Below are positions 45,331 through 57,335 of a stretch of DNA of 64,000 nucleotides, piece by piece; within the stretch, counting starts at the first letter, position 1; each line of letters begins with the position of its first letter. The notes beneath the pieces were generated by a model. That model did not search any database, was not told where the DNA came from, and was given only the letters and a program-made list of their open reading frames with translations. The position numbers were made by a program, and so were the translations under genes. Source of the stretch: Dermatemys mawii. Taxonomy: Eukaryota > Chordata > Testudines > Dermatemydidae. Location: assembly GCA_007922305.1 (NCBI GenBank), contig ML677335.1, forward strand, positions 38,012,642 through 38,076,641. Direction: 5' to 3'.

Positions 45331-46249
45331 TTAGTTTCGGGGAACAAGGGGCAGCACTGTTCCCCTCAGACTGCAAGCCTCAGTCAAATACAGAGCGGCA
45401 CTGGCAGGGGCTACACTTCATGGCAGAGGAACTGGTAACAGTAATCGGCTCTATGCCTGCCTAAGGTTGCAGTTTGGGGGGGCAACACCAACCCTGTCCC
45501 CCAAACTACATCCATGTCAAAAAGTGGGGAGCATGGCTCCCAGCCCTCCTCAGTTCTGGCACCAGTGCACCCCCACCCCCCGCCCCCGCTACTTCTCCAA
45601 AGGTTCTGGTGCCTTTGTCTTCAGCCTTGTACCTCACCAGCTCCAGGCTCTGCACTCGGGGGCTAAACGGGCCTTAGGCATTCTGGAGGTTGGGGAGGAA
45701 TGATGGTGCTCCCTTGATCACAAGGCCGACGTGTAAGGCTGGTCCCGCCCCCCAATACCATCTGACCCTCACATCTGCACTGCCCATTGCTCTCCAGCTG
45801 CCTAGCTCTAAAGCATCTGGTGATATTGGAGACTAGATGGACAATAGGTCTAATCCGGTTTAGTCCAGCAACTTTCAAAACTGTTGCTTCCACTTACACA
45901 CCTCTTCTTACCCCATAGGTAAAATACAATTTTTAATGTTAGTTTTTATTTTTGGCTTTATATTACATATATTTCAGGGTAGAAACCAGTAAGAGACAAT
46001 TGCCTTTGGCAAATAAACCATCAAGAAGATATGATCTTTTCTTGTTACCTTTTTTAAGCTGAATTTTGTTTACGTTCATTTAGATTTCAAAAAAGGGAGT
46101 TTTTTGTATGTGGGAACATTTGATGTCTCTCTAACTCAAAAAATGTCCTTTGAAAATCCTGAGGTCTGTAGGGTAAAATAGACATTTTCAACAAATAGCT
46201 GATCTACTTTGAGTTGAAATCAATCACATTCACATGTTAACTCTGTCCA
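45331..46249. other. Spacer with a CR1 3' scrap
   Basis: A C-rich patch lies at 45571-45588. Near 45810-45865 the words tctggtgatattggagac, tagatggacaataggtct and aatccggtttag resemble a diverged CR1 3' UTR (ggctagatggaccattggtctgacccagt). No gene seen. Confidence 0.4.
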
Positions 46250-46306
46250 TAGAATATCAATCATAGAATATCAGGGTTAGGAGGGAACTCAGGAGGTCAT
46301 CTAGTC
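46250..46306 (-). repeat. CR1 3' tip with tail repeats
   Basis: The text catagaatatcaatcataga, then atatcagggttaggaggga and gtcatctagtcca is the reverse complement of the CR1 terminus, including two copies of the tail unit (tagaatatc). The insertion is truncated to about 57 bp. Confidence 0.85.
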
Positions 46307-47272
46307 CAAAAGCATTCATCAACCTTGTCTCTCTTCCATTCACGTGCGCAGTCATAGTACATAGCACTTTGTATGTGAGAGTGTGTATTATACAAATAAA
46401 TAGAAAAACTGCAATTTACACATCTTTATGACCTTAACCAGCATTTACATGAACAGGTAATTAATGTGCATTTCAAATGATTTTCCACTTCCTCCCATTT
46501 TTACATATTATTGTAATAAATCTAGAGGAAATTTAAGATTACAAACTAGATTAAAGTAACAAAAAAAGATTAAAATAAGGTTCAGAGACATATCTAGATA
46601 TATACAAGGGAAGGAAATTCAGAGTCAAGAATGAACTCGCAATCTGCCTATATATCGAAGTTTATATATTATAAAGGTGGCGTGAACAGAAGTACATTTC
46701 AGCATCCATAATCTAGTCCCTGTGTTTGTATTATGCTTTGCTTAATTTTATAGAAATATATGCCACACAAGTCATACTACCAAATTATGCCTTCAACATG
46801 CATTTCTCTAAAAAACATGCCAATCCCTAGAACAGCTTATGAAAGACCCCTAGAACAATACATTTCTGATAGCTGGAAGAACACTCTGAACAGATAAACA
46901 AGATTAAGAAAAAAAGTAAAAATGTAGCCAGTTAGCCAATAAATTGTTTTTATATAGCAGAAAAAAAATAAAGACACGGGCAGTATCTTATTTCTTTTGG
47001 AAATATTTCTCTACACACAAACAAAAAAAATGCATACTAACACCCTTTAAAAGGACACAAAAATATGCTTGGATCTTATCCATAGCAAAATAAAATGTTT
47101 TCTAGTAGAGGATACAGCAATAACCATCCTGAAAGGTTACATGATAATAGGCTATTTGAAAAAATGTTCTTATTTAGTGTCCTTTAAAGCAGTGCAGACC
47201 TAAAACTCCCCAAAAGAAATAAAAAACAACCCACAAAAAGTCCTATTTTCAGAGGAAGGTACACAGAACTAA
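46307..47272. other. AT-rich single-copy sequence
   Basis: No gene or transposon recognised. Short A-runs are scattered through it. Confidence 0.45.
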
Positions 47273-47450
47273 GGGCCTGTCTACACTGAGTTTTTCTTTT
47301 TGCATCTGCACAGCACAAATCCCTGATGTGGCAGTGCTACACAGCATAATTAATCCCAGACGGTATGGAATTAGCCCATAGTGTGTCTACATTAGGAGGT
47401 TTACACTGGTGCAGTTATGTTGGTATAACTTCAACAGTTCTAAGAATGCA
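47273..47450. mobile_element. Degenerate MITE, 'gggcctgtctacact' family
   Basis: The left end gggcctgtctacactgagt, followed by cccatagtgtgtctacatta and ggtgcagttatgttggtata, resembles a common short turtle element with cctgtctacact ends. The right end is not clear. Possibly related to 7211-7447. Confidence 0.55.
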
Positions 47451-48239
47451 GGGTCAAAAATAGAACCTATTCTGCCCACTTTTTGTTACAGTGAAGCTCC
47501 ATCTTTCCCAATTGCTGTGAAATTCAATAAGGAAAGTGTAACTCGTGAAAAGTTAGTTTTAACTGTGAATCCCTCTGGCCTACCGTATAGATTTCCTTAC
47601 ACAGGCTAAGAGGGCTTAAGATGACTTTGGATGGCTAAGTCTGTGCATGAAAAATAGCCTCCCAAAAATAAACTTACATATAAAAAAAATGAGTGGCAGA
47701 AACTCCCTTTGGTGTTCCCACTAAGACACAGCTCTCAGATAATGGCAAGACAAACTAAAAGACAAGGGAAAGCACTAAGACATTTTACCTCCAGGAAATG
47801 AAACTCATATACAATGTTTGCACTATCTAAGAAGTCATGTTAGTGTCTCCTTTTTCAGTTGGGCATTTAACAGGGTGTTACATGTGACAGCACAATAGCC
47901 TTCAAGACAACTCAAGTATAAGGTTAATAAAGGTTTATTCAGTTCTATCCGATACAGTGTTAGTTGGGCATTTCTCTGTATTTATCTGTGTTCACTTAGA
48001 AAAGCCTAGTACACGCAGATAATGCTAAACTGAAAACACATTTCTCCTCTGTATCAAGCTTTTCTTCTGAAGGAAAAATATGCTTAAAGTTCTGGACACT
48101 TATATTTAAACTGGTTAAGACAGTATGTGTTTCACATGTAAAAGACTAGAGATATTTAAGGAGTCATTTTACCAGTAGGTTGTTTTTCTGTCACTTGGCT
48201 TCTCTAGTCACAGACAAATGGGTATTTTCCCCTTCTAGT
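47451..48239. other. Single-copy sequence
   Basis: No gene or transposon recognised. Confidence 0.4.
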
Positions 48240-48655
48240 CTATGCCAGTCCAACAGAGGCAACCGATAATCTGATGCCTGCTAAAGACCCTGCTTCCCTG
48301 CAGCGTGGCTGGGTTAAAGGACTAAAAACCTGAGCAAGGAGCCCAGCTGAAGGCACTAATTAGGGCAGGCTCAGTGCAGCCTACTGAGCCAGGTGGAATC
48401 AGTTGGGTTGATGACTGGGGAAGAGTATAAACCCAAGGAAGAGCTCAGAAAGGGAGGCTAGCCAGAGCCAGGGGGGATCTAGCTCTGCCTCTACTGGTTG
48501 AGACAAGCCTCAAGGGGCCAGAGGACCTGATGAGGGGTCAGTAAGAGGCCTGGTTTGGGGGAAGTTAGGACTGTATCAGCACTGAGAATAAAAGAGCACA
48601 GGTGAATCACTGGAGAAGAGTGTCTGAGACCCTTTCTTTGACCAGGGGCACAGAG
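48240..48655 (+). mobile_element. LTR-like block (putative, incomplete)
   Basis: It holds a promoter-like ggggaagagtataaacccaa near 48418-48437, GC-rich sequence after it, and a polyadenylation-like gagaataaaagagc near 48584, the order expected in an LTR. Short words (aattagggcaggctcagtgc, gccagagccagggggga) recall turtle LTRs, but TG/CA ends and a target duplication were not found. It could also be part of another repeat. Confidence 0.35.
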
Positions 48656-48662
48656 ACTAGTC

Positions 48663-48947
48663 CAGGGGTCGGCAGTCTTTCAAAAGTGGTGTGCCGAGTC
48701 TTCATTTATTCACTCTAATTTTAGATTTCGTGTGCCAGTAATACATTTTAACATTTGTAGAAGGTCTCTTTCTACACGTCTATAATATATTACTAAACTA
48801 TTGTTGTATGGAAAGTAAAAAAGGTTTTCAAAAGGTTTAAGAAGCTTCATTTTAAATTAAATTAAAATGCAGAGCCCTCCGGACCATGGCCAGGACCTGG
48901 GCAGTGTGAGTGCCACTGAAAATCCTCTCGCATGCTGCCTTTGGCAC
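48663..48947 (+). mobile_element. hAT-like element, right end lost
   Basis: Left end caggggtcggcagtctttca; then gtgccagtaatacattttaa, agaaggtctctttctaca and the AT-rich attaaattaaaatgcagagc. It parallels 1057-1364 and stops at ctgcctttggcac without the terminal gcctacccctg. The break coincides with a 17-bp word found 591 bp upstream. Confidence 0.8.
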
Positions 48948-48959
48948 TAATTAGGGCAG

Positions 48960-49129
48960 CACGCGAGCGGATCACCTCATGACACCTTCGTGTCGCCCCA
49001 TGACACCTTTATGTGATTTTTATTCCTCAGGATGCAGTAGTTTGCTCTGGATTCCTCAACCGAACAGGAAAACTATGAAGGAAAAGTGGTGCACGCTTCC
49101 AATCCCTAAATGAAACTCCACTAGTGTCA
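48960..49129. other. Spacer
   Basis: No feature recognised except a small direct repeat (catgacacctt-cgtg / catgacacctttatg) near 48980-49015. Confidence 0.35.
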
Positions 49130-49455
49130 GGTGAGTAGTCTTGCAACAGGTTGATAAGAGGGAGCCACACTCATTCCCACTCTAAAAGTGATCTTTCCTC
49201 CCTTGTTATTCTACTGTTAATTGAATTGTCTCATTAGACTGTCACACACCCCACACCCTCGGGTAAGGCAACTCCCATCTTTTCATGTACTATGTATATA
49301 TATACCTGCTACTGTATTTTCCACTCTGATGAAGTGGGTTCTAGCCCATGGAAGCTTATGCCCAAATAAATTTGTTAGTCTCTCAAGTGCCACAAGGACG
49401 CCTCGTTGTTTTTGCTGATACAGACTAACATGACTACAACTCAGAAAAAAAAAAT
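49130..49455 (+). mobile_element. Penelope-like retroelement 3' tail
   Basis: The text gagggagccacactcattcc, taattgaattgtctcattag, actctgatgaagtgggttct, agcccatggaagcttatgcc, caaataaatttgttagtctc and cagactaacatgactacaac follows the 3' UTR that I recall downstream of the GIY-YIG domain of a turtle Penelope-like element. It ends in an A-rich tail (aaaaaaaaaatag). No part of the reverse transcriptase or GIY-YIG domain is present. A 140-codon minus frame over it is incidental. Confidence 0.6.
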
Positions 49456-51279
49456 AGAACATTAAAAACCTACCCATTTTTAGGTTCAGTGCAGGTATCA
49501 ACCCAAACTTATGGGTTTCAAACCTTAAAGCAAGGTAGGCTAAGGAACCAGACAGTGCTAACACTGCTGCATAAGGTAACACTTGCTGCAGCCAGTCTAA
49601 ATTTACAAAATTTAATGAATGCAAGAGAGCACTTCCAAAATAGTCACAGTGTACAAAGGAAATGCAGTCCAGGTGACAACTGCTCTTCAGTTTTACAGGA
49701 ATCACATAGCTTTCTAACCTGCAAATCTGCCAGTTGCTGGTTTCTATTTCTTAGATCACAACAAACCTACAGACACTGTCTCTTTCTTGAGATGTCCCAG
49801 AGGCATGACTTTTACAGGCCAATCAAGAGCTCTGGAGTAAAACTGAATATAAATTCAAAGAGGTTAAGATGGAGATGAAATCATTGACTTTGCATTGTAT
49901 GCCATGTTCCCCTTCCAAAGAGGAATTGCAGTTTCTTCTCAGGCAAGGAGACTTCCCTTCTTTCATTCCAAGCTACACTCAGGAAAAGCAAAGCAGGACT
50001 AGTGGTGGGCTGTAAAATATGGCATTCGGTTTCTTGACACTCACAACCATGGTACAGCTGCTAAAGGATAGAGCCTTGATAGAAAGTGTAACAAGCCCTA
50101 TCGTTTCCTCCAAACCAGGCTAAAGTACCCAACAGAAGTGAAAAAGTCACTGAATATAACCTGCAGTCTGTGCTGAGTGTGGAGAGAACTCTTCTGATCT
50201 AAAGGCATTCCTGGACCATTTCCATTTCCTGAACATGTCAATTGCTTTTCAAGGACCAATCTACAGGAACAGCTAAACACATCTGCTGTGGTGACCTCTT
50301 GATGGTAAAAGAGAGGAGAGATAAGAAACATCTGTTTATCAAGGAAGAGTATTTGACCCAAGCCCTCTAGTATGCCTGTAGATCTTTCCAAACACTAACA
50401 GATCTGACCAGAATACTATGGCTAAAAATAGCCTCTCAGAAGGCCAGAGTCACGTGGGATTTTCTAACTGCTCTCAAACATTGAATATCTACATGTTTAT
50501 TTGAGTCTCTTTTTTGATTGCTGATCTTTAACAGTGGTGTTATAACACAATCCCTTAATGCTTAAGGCTTGCCTTAACAATTCAACTCATCTAATGGTGC
50601 ACACTCTGCAGGAAGACCTAATAAGACCCTATTTGCCGAGGTAGAATTATAAGAGGTAGAGCTGTGAGTTGTACTTCCATTTGGTCTTGGGGAAAATAAT
50701 GGAAGAAAAGACAAATAGCGTGACTCCCAAACCCAAAACTGCTGTTACTTCCCACCCACACCTCCTGCAGCCTTGAGACTCATGGTCTGGTACATTAACT
50801 TCTCCCTATAAAGGTTACTGGCTCCTGCCCTTCATGTAATATTTTCCTCCTATGAGCTTTGCTTTTTTTCCCCCTTAACCTGTTCCATTCCTTTCCTCCT
50901 CACAGCTCTACCTCTTGTCCTTTGCTACTTTCCTCCTTTCTTTGTCATCATTTATTGTCCTGTTTTTTTGTTTTGTTTTCTCACATGCCCATCTGCAGAT
51001 TGCCTCTCCCCCATTTAAGGCTCTTCTCTACTCAGTATCCTTTACTCCCTTCTGTCAGACTTTCCCAACTGAACTCCTGTGACTTGTGTCCAGGATCTAT
51101 ACTAATAGCTGAGACAGACAGGAAGCACCTGGTGTGATCAATATCCCCGAGTTTATTGGAACAGGAAAATATTCCAGTTTCAATAAAGCCACTGAGACTT
51201 GCAGACCAAGATAGTCTCATTCAATAGGAATATCCATTCACAAGATGAACTTCTGAAGAAAAGCTTAAAAGAGATAGAC
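49456..51279. other. Single-copy sequence with a pyrimidine-rich tract
   Basis: No gene recognised. 50841-51060 is strongly pyrimidine-rich on the plus strand (tcctttcctcctcacagctc and similar), giving an artefactual 92-codon frame. Confidence 0.4.
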
Positions 51280-51560
51280 GGTTTCTGGTTAATGTACTGA
51301 CCTGGGATGCAGGAGCTCTGGGCTTGATTCTAGACTTGTCTACGGACTACCTCTTTGACTTCATGCAAATCACTTAATCTCTCCTTGCTTCAGTTCCACA
51401 ACCATGACATGGGGGTAATGATTCTCTTCCCTGCCCTTTCTCTGTCTTGCCTCTTTCGAGTGTAGGATCTCTGGGACAAGGACTGAGTCTGTAGTGTCTA
51501 GAACCATGTGTCTCAGACCTCTGCTGGGTCTCTAGAAGTTACCATATTATAATTTAATTG
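51280..51560 (+). repeat. MIR-type SINE with L2-like tail, near full length
   Basis: A tRNA-like head (ggttaatgtactgacctgg, gatgcaggagctctgggct) is followed by the core (catgcaaatcacttaatctc, gcttcagttccac, catgacatgggggtaatga) and the tail (gagtgtaggatctctggga, caaggactgagtctgtagt). It ends agaagttaccatattataat. The order head-core-tail is complete, although diverged. Confidence 0.8.
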
Positions 51561-51589
51561 AGCATGTCAAAAGTATTTATTGTTTATGA

Positions 51590-51780
51590 AAAATGGCCTT
51601 CCATTTTTAAAGGTGGGTATTTTCACAGAATAGTTCAAAATTTTCTAATTTCAATTAAAACCTGAAGAAGTTACAATTTTTAAAATCTTTTTTTTCCAAA
51701 CAAAAAACCCCTGACAATTTCTGCAATATTTTTAACCAAGTTTTTTCATTCCTTTCCATTTTTTCATGGATTATACTTAC
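51590..51780. repeat. AT-rich diffuse repeat ('gaaaattttc' type)
   Basis: Dense words of ttttcattcc, aaaattttct, ccattttttcatgg and ttttaaaatct resemble a diffuse AT-rich turtle repeat. Similar segments are at 59290-59525, 60280-60395 and 61600-61960. Limits are approximate. Confidence 0.45.
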
Positions 51781-53548
51781 TGTTGTCCAAACAGCTCTAA
51801 TGAGAGAGTAAAATAAGACAGAGCTTTCAGAGAAGTCCAGAGAACTCCTTTTTAATAGAAGGAAGATTACTTTCTCTACAAGAAGCCTGTGTTTGCTATT
51901 CTCGGAGCAAACGGCTCTTCCCTGGCTAGATGCATCTACAGTATGAAATTTTGCAATGCTGTTTCAACACAGTCCTTGAGAGCAGGTATATATTTTTGAA
52001 GTTTAAATAAGGCTACGGTGTCTTATTGTGCAATTGCAATGGGATCAGTATGTTCACTTCTAATTTCATCACTCATCACTAATCTCACTCACGCATGAAG
52101 CTGTATCAATATGGCTATAAAGCTTCCACTAACCAGTCACTTGAGTGGAATGACCCCATCGTGTCCAAGATTGAGGCCCTCACATTTCATCCTCCAGCCC
52201 AGTCTGGATTGGTGTTTACAGAGTCTCAGAAGGAATGTGTGCTCTTCTTACAATGAGAAAGAGCAGGTTTGCATAATCTTAACTGCAGGATCCCAGGAGC
52301 CAGAACTAATTCAAAGCTCTCCTAATTTGACTTGGGGATTCTACACTGTGACAGCAAGACTTAGGGAATGGCTCTTCTCTATAACCTTGTTTGAGTGATC
52401 ATCTTTTGTTTCCATTACTCCAGTTCGCAAGATGACAGCTATCAAAACAGATTCCAGAATGCCTTTTAAAATGACACATGTCAAAAGTGAATTGTTAAGA
52501 GCATCTAAACAGAGGGGTTTGCATTAATATTTAGCTTGCCAAGAATCACATTTCAACAACAACTGATTTATTTTCTCACACATGTGCAACAACAAAAACA
52601 TAGCCGGAGATTGCTTTTCTGATTTTTCTTTAATTGAAAACATACACGTTAAGACACACTTGCAGAGTTTATTACAGAAACTCTCAACATTTGAGCTCTT
52701 AGCACTCCCAGATTGTAATGTCCTTGTGCTAGCAAAAAATAAAAAACCTGCTCTTTCTGTGTGTTTATGAAGCCTCCGGAAATACCATAGCAAACATTCC
52801 TGCTCTACAGCAGTGAAACCATGTGACCTGAAGGCACAGCCAGGAACTTCTTTCCCCTGAGTTTCTTCATGGAATGGAAAAAGGAAATTTTTCCTTTGAA
52901 GCCAGAATCCATGGCTAGGGCAGCATACACAAGGTTGTTTTTAAAGATTATCTGGCTGAATTCTCTAACCCGTGGCTGGATACATCATATTGTTTTGTAC
53001 TGAAAGGGTCAAGACATATATTCAGATGTAGGGCACAAACCCGAATGTACCGTTACTGCTACAAAATTATCCCCAGGGTATTCTAAAGAAAGGTTTATCA
53101 TTCTTCTCCTGCACTATTCTATTTCTTGGTATTAATAATTAAGATGTCTCCCTCCCGTTGAAGACTTGGTTAATTGCTCTCTCTCTTTTTTTTTCAGTTT
53201 GTTTTTTGTTAATACTGTTTATGAATGGATTTGTCCATGCAGGTCCTGCTAAGTGTGACCAAAGATGACAAAGCATAAGCCTGAATAATAGCCTTTCATT
53301 TTTATCAGTATTTGTAAGTAATAATTCATGATGGTGGGAGGGGTCATAAAATAAGAGTTCTATACCAGTGAATGTTTATTTTCTTGGGTTTAAAAGAAAA
53401 ACAAAAACACAAAAAAGGAAAGGAGCACCGCAGTAAAGAAGTACAGCAAATGGCAAGCACATACCACTAACTGGTTCTAGTGGCCATGTCAGAAATGTTT
53501 CTAATTATCGGAGGCAAAACTGAGATGGCATTTTCTGCTGGCAGCAAT
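51781..53548. other. Single-copy sequence
   Basis: No gene or transposon recognised. A pyrimidine tract (ctctctctctttttttttcag) at 53179-53199 looks like a splice acceptor but is followed by low-complexity DNA. Confidence 0.4.
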
Positions 53549-53556
53549 ATTTACAC

Positions 53557-53853
53557 CCGGGGGTTCTCAAACTTATTGAGCTCGAGACCCCTTTTTGCTC
53601 TGCTGCAACCTCTAAAGCCCTGGCGGAGTATGTCTGCCGAAATGCCACCAAATTGAACTCTTCTGGTTTTGGCGGCATTTCAGCGGACCCAGTATATCTC
53701 TCTGTGTCCACCAAAATGCCGCCGAAAGCGGAAGAGTTCCACTCAGCGGCTTTTCAGCAGACACACTCCTGCATTCGGAGCGGCCGCCGAATGCAATGGG
53801 AGCTCGCGACCCCCCCTGGAATCGTCCCGCTACCCCTCGTTTGAGAACTGCTG
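53557..53853 (+). mobile_element. hAT-like hairpin element with TSD
   Basis: The left end ccgggggttctcaaactt and right end gtttgagaactgctg are inverted. Flanks atttaca at 53549-53555 and 53854-53860 are a 7-bp match, allowing one shifted base from the expected 8 bp. The interior has the same words as 18812-19083 (ccgccgaa, ggcggcatttcagcggac), with complementary arms such as gaaatgccaccaaattgaac / gaagagttccactcagcggc and gtctgccgaaatgcc / ggcttttcagcagac. No transposase. Confidence 0.85.
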
Positions 53854-53860
53854 ATTTACA

Positions 53861-56046
53861 ATATACCCTCCTCCCTGCCTCCTGACATATAAACATTGGT
53901 CAAACAATTTTTTCGCATTTGGGTCCTGAAATAAGCAGGTGGGTAGGGGCAGGGGGTGTTTGGAGGTGTGGCTGGGAAGAAACATTGATGAAGAAATGCT
54001 TCAGGTCAACCGTCTGCACCTCACCAAGATTTATCATTGAAATGCTGGGGAGAAATATTCGTAGTTAATAGACAAGGGAAGTCTATTTTAGACTAGACTA
54101 AAGTAGTCTGGAACTATGCCAAAGGCAGAGACTCAACAACCTATCATCTAATGTATTTTAAATACTATAAAAAATAGATTGAACCAAACAAAGAAAGTAG
54201 AACAAGTTTGATGTAAATGTCTAAATATGACAAAAACAAATAAAAAAAATACTTGTATACTTTTCATTGCTCACTACTCCTGGATATAAATACTAAACAC
54301 TTCTTAATTGAAACTACTATTGAATTTCTATTAAGGGACAGCTAGTTTATTATAAGTGCATGTTTAAGGGGAGCGTGCAGAACATACTATTGCTCTATTT
54401 TACAACTGGAAAGGGCAGTGCAAGCACCATTTGTTTGTACTGTATATTAGAGTCAACAGAATTAAACCAGGGTAGCCAATGAATGTTTATACCGAGGGCT
54501 TTGCTTGCAGTGTCTTGTCATTGCCATCAATTGATCTGCTTCTCAAAAGAGCTGATGAACCTTGATAGCAACCAGATGAGTGGTTAAAGCATAAACCACG
54601 ATGCACTGGCTAGAAAAGACAAGAGGCCCACATGTATTTTACCAGCTGAGAATAAAATCTTCCTACCTGAGTTCCACAAGTGCCTTCTTCTTCTCAGGAG
54701 CTGATGACTATTTCCTCTGTGCCTTCACATAACACGATCCATTTTCCTACAATGAAATATAGATGCGTTACTCACACATCCTCACTGGTACAATGAAGCA
54801 TTTAAGCTGTTAGAGTAGATCTGCAAAAACTCATGGAACTTTAAAAGTTCTAAAACGTATGATGTGGGGGGAAAGGATTAAGATTTGTGACTCCAGGTTC
54901 TATAACCAGCAATTCCACGAATTCCTTGTGGAACTAGGGTGAACCACTTCATCAGTTTGAACCTCAAAGTTTGCTCATCTGTAAAATGAAGATGAGAAGC
55001 TGACAGTGAATTCTACTAAAGTGGGTATCCAGATTTATTAACCTGAAAGATAAATAATTTTTCTCCAGTTAAATGCCATGCTGAATTCTCTTTCATTCTT
55101 TTTAGGGACAGTCTTTGCTGAATGCTATGAACTAAAAAAGCCAACCCTGAACTTTGTTTAGGTGGAGAAGACAAAATACCACAAAACACCACCCTGTCTG
55201 AAGCAAAACAAAGCAAATTTACAGATTACTTTGGCACAGCCCCATGACTTCTAGGAAATGCTGTTTAAATCATAAAAGAAATACTGTAAGGGGGGACAGT
55301 GGAATGTTTACTGGCAGCATGGGTTCTGTTACATGCTGTCTCAGCAGTCAAGCAATGTATCCTTATAGACTTCTGTTAATAGGCACTAAAACTCAGAGAA
55401 TACAGGGCAGAAAAAATGAAGAACATTCACACATGAATACAGTTTGTAATCCTTTTTATTCATTTTCAACTAACTTTTACGCAATGATTTTTGTTTGCAA
55501 GAACGTTCATGAAAAGCTAGTCTTCTGAAGCAGAAAATATCCCCCGTGATTTCAGGGCTGAGTCCATCAGCAACAGCTAATGATCAATTATCAGGAGTTG
55601 AAGCCAGATAGTTAGGGAACAACTCAGACACTGCAAAATACTCACATTCAAAGTTAAATGACAAATGTAGAATAATGAAAAAATTTAAGTTGTGATTACT
55701 TCCTATTTGGATTGCAGGAGCATACAGTTTGTTAATGGATAATTCACAAAAAGTAAAAAAGCTAAAAAATAAATTGTTTGCTAAGAACGACATCATCAAC
55801 TGAAATAAGTATATTTTCATAAAGACACAATCTGTCCCGGAAACAAATTCGGCTGTATTTCTTGTCTGGGTAAAAATAACCATTTTAGGAAGCCTGCATT
55901 TTGACAGACACTTTTGGTGAAAAATTGATCTTTAAGTCTCATGACAATAATCTCTTCAAAACTCCATTATGTATTTGTTCTCTTCCAGGGATTCCTTCCC
56001 TCTCCCCCCACAATTTTAAATTCTTTCCACTAGAGGTTAAATTGTT
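53861..56046. other. Single-copy sequence with one exon-like segment
   Basis: No confirmed gene. A possible 80-nt exon on the minus strand at 54667-54746 is listed as a finding. The remainder has no recognisable repeat. Confidence 0.35.
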
Positions 56047-56255
56047 GTTTCACCCAGTAGAGAAATCAGGAGTCCTGGGTTCTATTTCAGGTTCTGCCAC
56101 TGACACACTATGTGATTCTGAGTAAGTCACTTCACTTCTCCGGTCCTCAGTTTCCCCATCTGTAACATGGGAATGATACTGACCTTCCTTTTTAAAGTGC
56201 TTTTGGACCTATGGCTGAAAAGCATTATGCAACAGCTGAGTATCGTTATTATTAA
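56047..56255 (+). repeat. MIR-type SINE, near full length
   Basis: It reads caggagtcctgggttctatt, ggttctgccactgacacac, gagtaagtcacttcacttct, cagtttccccatctgtaaca and tgggaatgatactgacctt, ending aagcattatgcaacagctg then gttattatta. This is one of the best-preserved MIR-type copies here. A 158-codon frame starting at 56167 begins inside it and is not a gene. Confidence 0.9.
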
Positions 56256-57335
56256 TGATCCCACATTATGGATTCTCCATTGCTTTTTAAAAAGTTGGCC
56301 CAAACCCATCTCTTCCATGCTGCCCATATCCTATTACCCTCCCACCCCCAACCAATTAACAATCCATTGGTTCAGTATCCCAAACTTCTCTCAGTCCTTC
56401 TATCACTTTCATGTAAGTACTGCACACGCAGTGAGGCAGTTGTATAGGCAGTGCACTGTGAAGAGGAACTGTGTTATACGAACATGGACAATCTCTCCTA
56501 ACAAAGCTTCCACTGTCAATGCAATCATGGTTTGGAGAAAACAGTGCATGTCTGCTACTCCTGCAGAGCCAGCAGAGGGAGCACAAGAACCAATCTGTGG
56601 GACCCAAAGGAGTCATTTTCTTAATAAAGTTTCTTCGCTATGAAATGCTCAATCATTAAAATCCAAGGCACTTGGTATTAGATTATTTCTAGTACCAAAG
56701 ACATGTGTGGTGCATTACAAATTATAAATGTCTAAAATCTCTGCTCTGAGGCGATGGCACTCTAAGATCAATCAATACGTGAAAGGACAACTAACACATT
56801 ACATACAGACTAGGAAAGTTGTGGAGGTGATGGAAAGACAACAGTGTTGTCTGCCAACTCTTATGACTGCACCATGAGTCTGACAATATTTGGTGTTTTT
56901 CTTTAAACTTCAGCTCATGGAATTCTGTGATTACAAGAAAATCTCTGTTTCCACTTTAAAAGAAAGGCAGTTGTCCAGTTTCTAGCCCCCATCCCTGTGC
57001 AAAAGTTCAGAAACGTGACCCGAGTGCAAACCCCAAAAGTTGGAAAAACAAAAGACAAATAAAAAGAACCCAAAACACGGGGTGGGGTGGCGGCGCATGG
57101 TTTTAGAAGTATAATGACTTTTAAGCCAATCATAATTTTGGGTGCCTGACGTATGGTTTTTGAACGCTTGGGGTTGGTAATTAGCAATTCTGCAAGAGTA
57201 AAAAATGGGAAAGGAAAATATAGCTTGAGAGTGCATAGGACACACACAGAGCAAACCATGGACTATTGCCAGTTTAACAAATTTCTGATTTAAATATGTT
57301 TAAATGACATATTGTCATCAGTGACTCAGTGACTT
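56256..57335. other. Single-copy sequence
   Basis: No gene recognised. An AATAAA-like signal lies near 56624. Confidence 0.4.

Noticed and set aside
49283..49705. 140-codon minus-strand frame
   Set aside because: It overlaps the Penelope-like 3' tail in antisense and has no recognisable domain.
53179..53240. Strong polypyrimidine tract ending in CAG
   Set aside because: The following DNA is T-rich low complexity with no open frame, and the nearest donor-like sequence is weak.
56167..56643. 158-codon plus-strand frame
   Set aside because: It starts inside a MIR-type SINE and runs into unique DNA, with no family resemblance.
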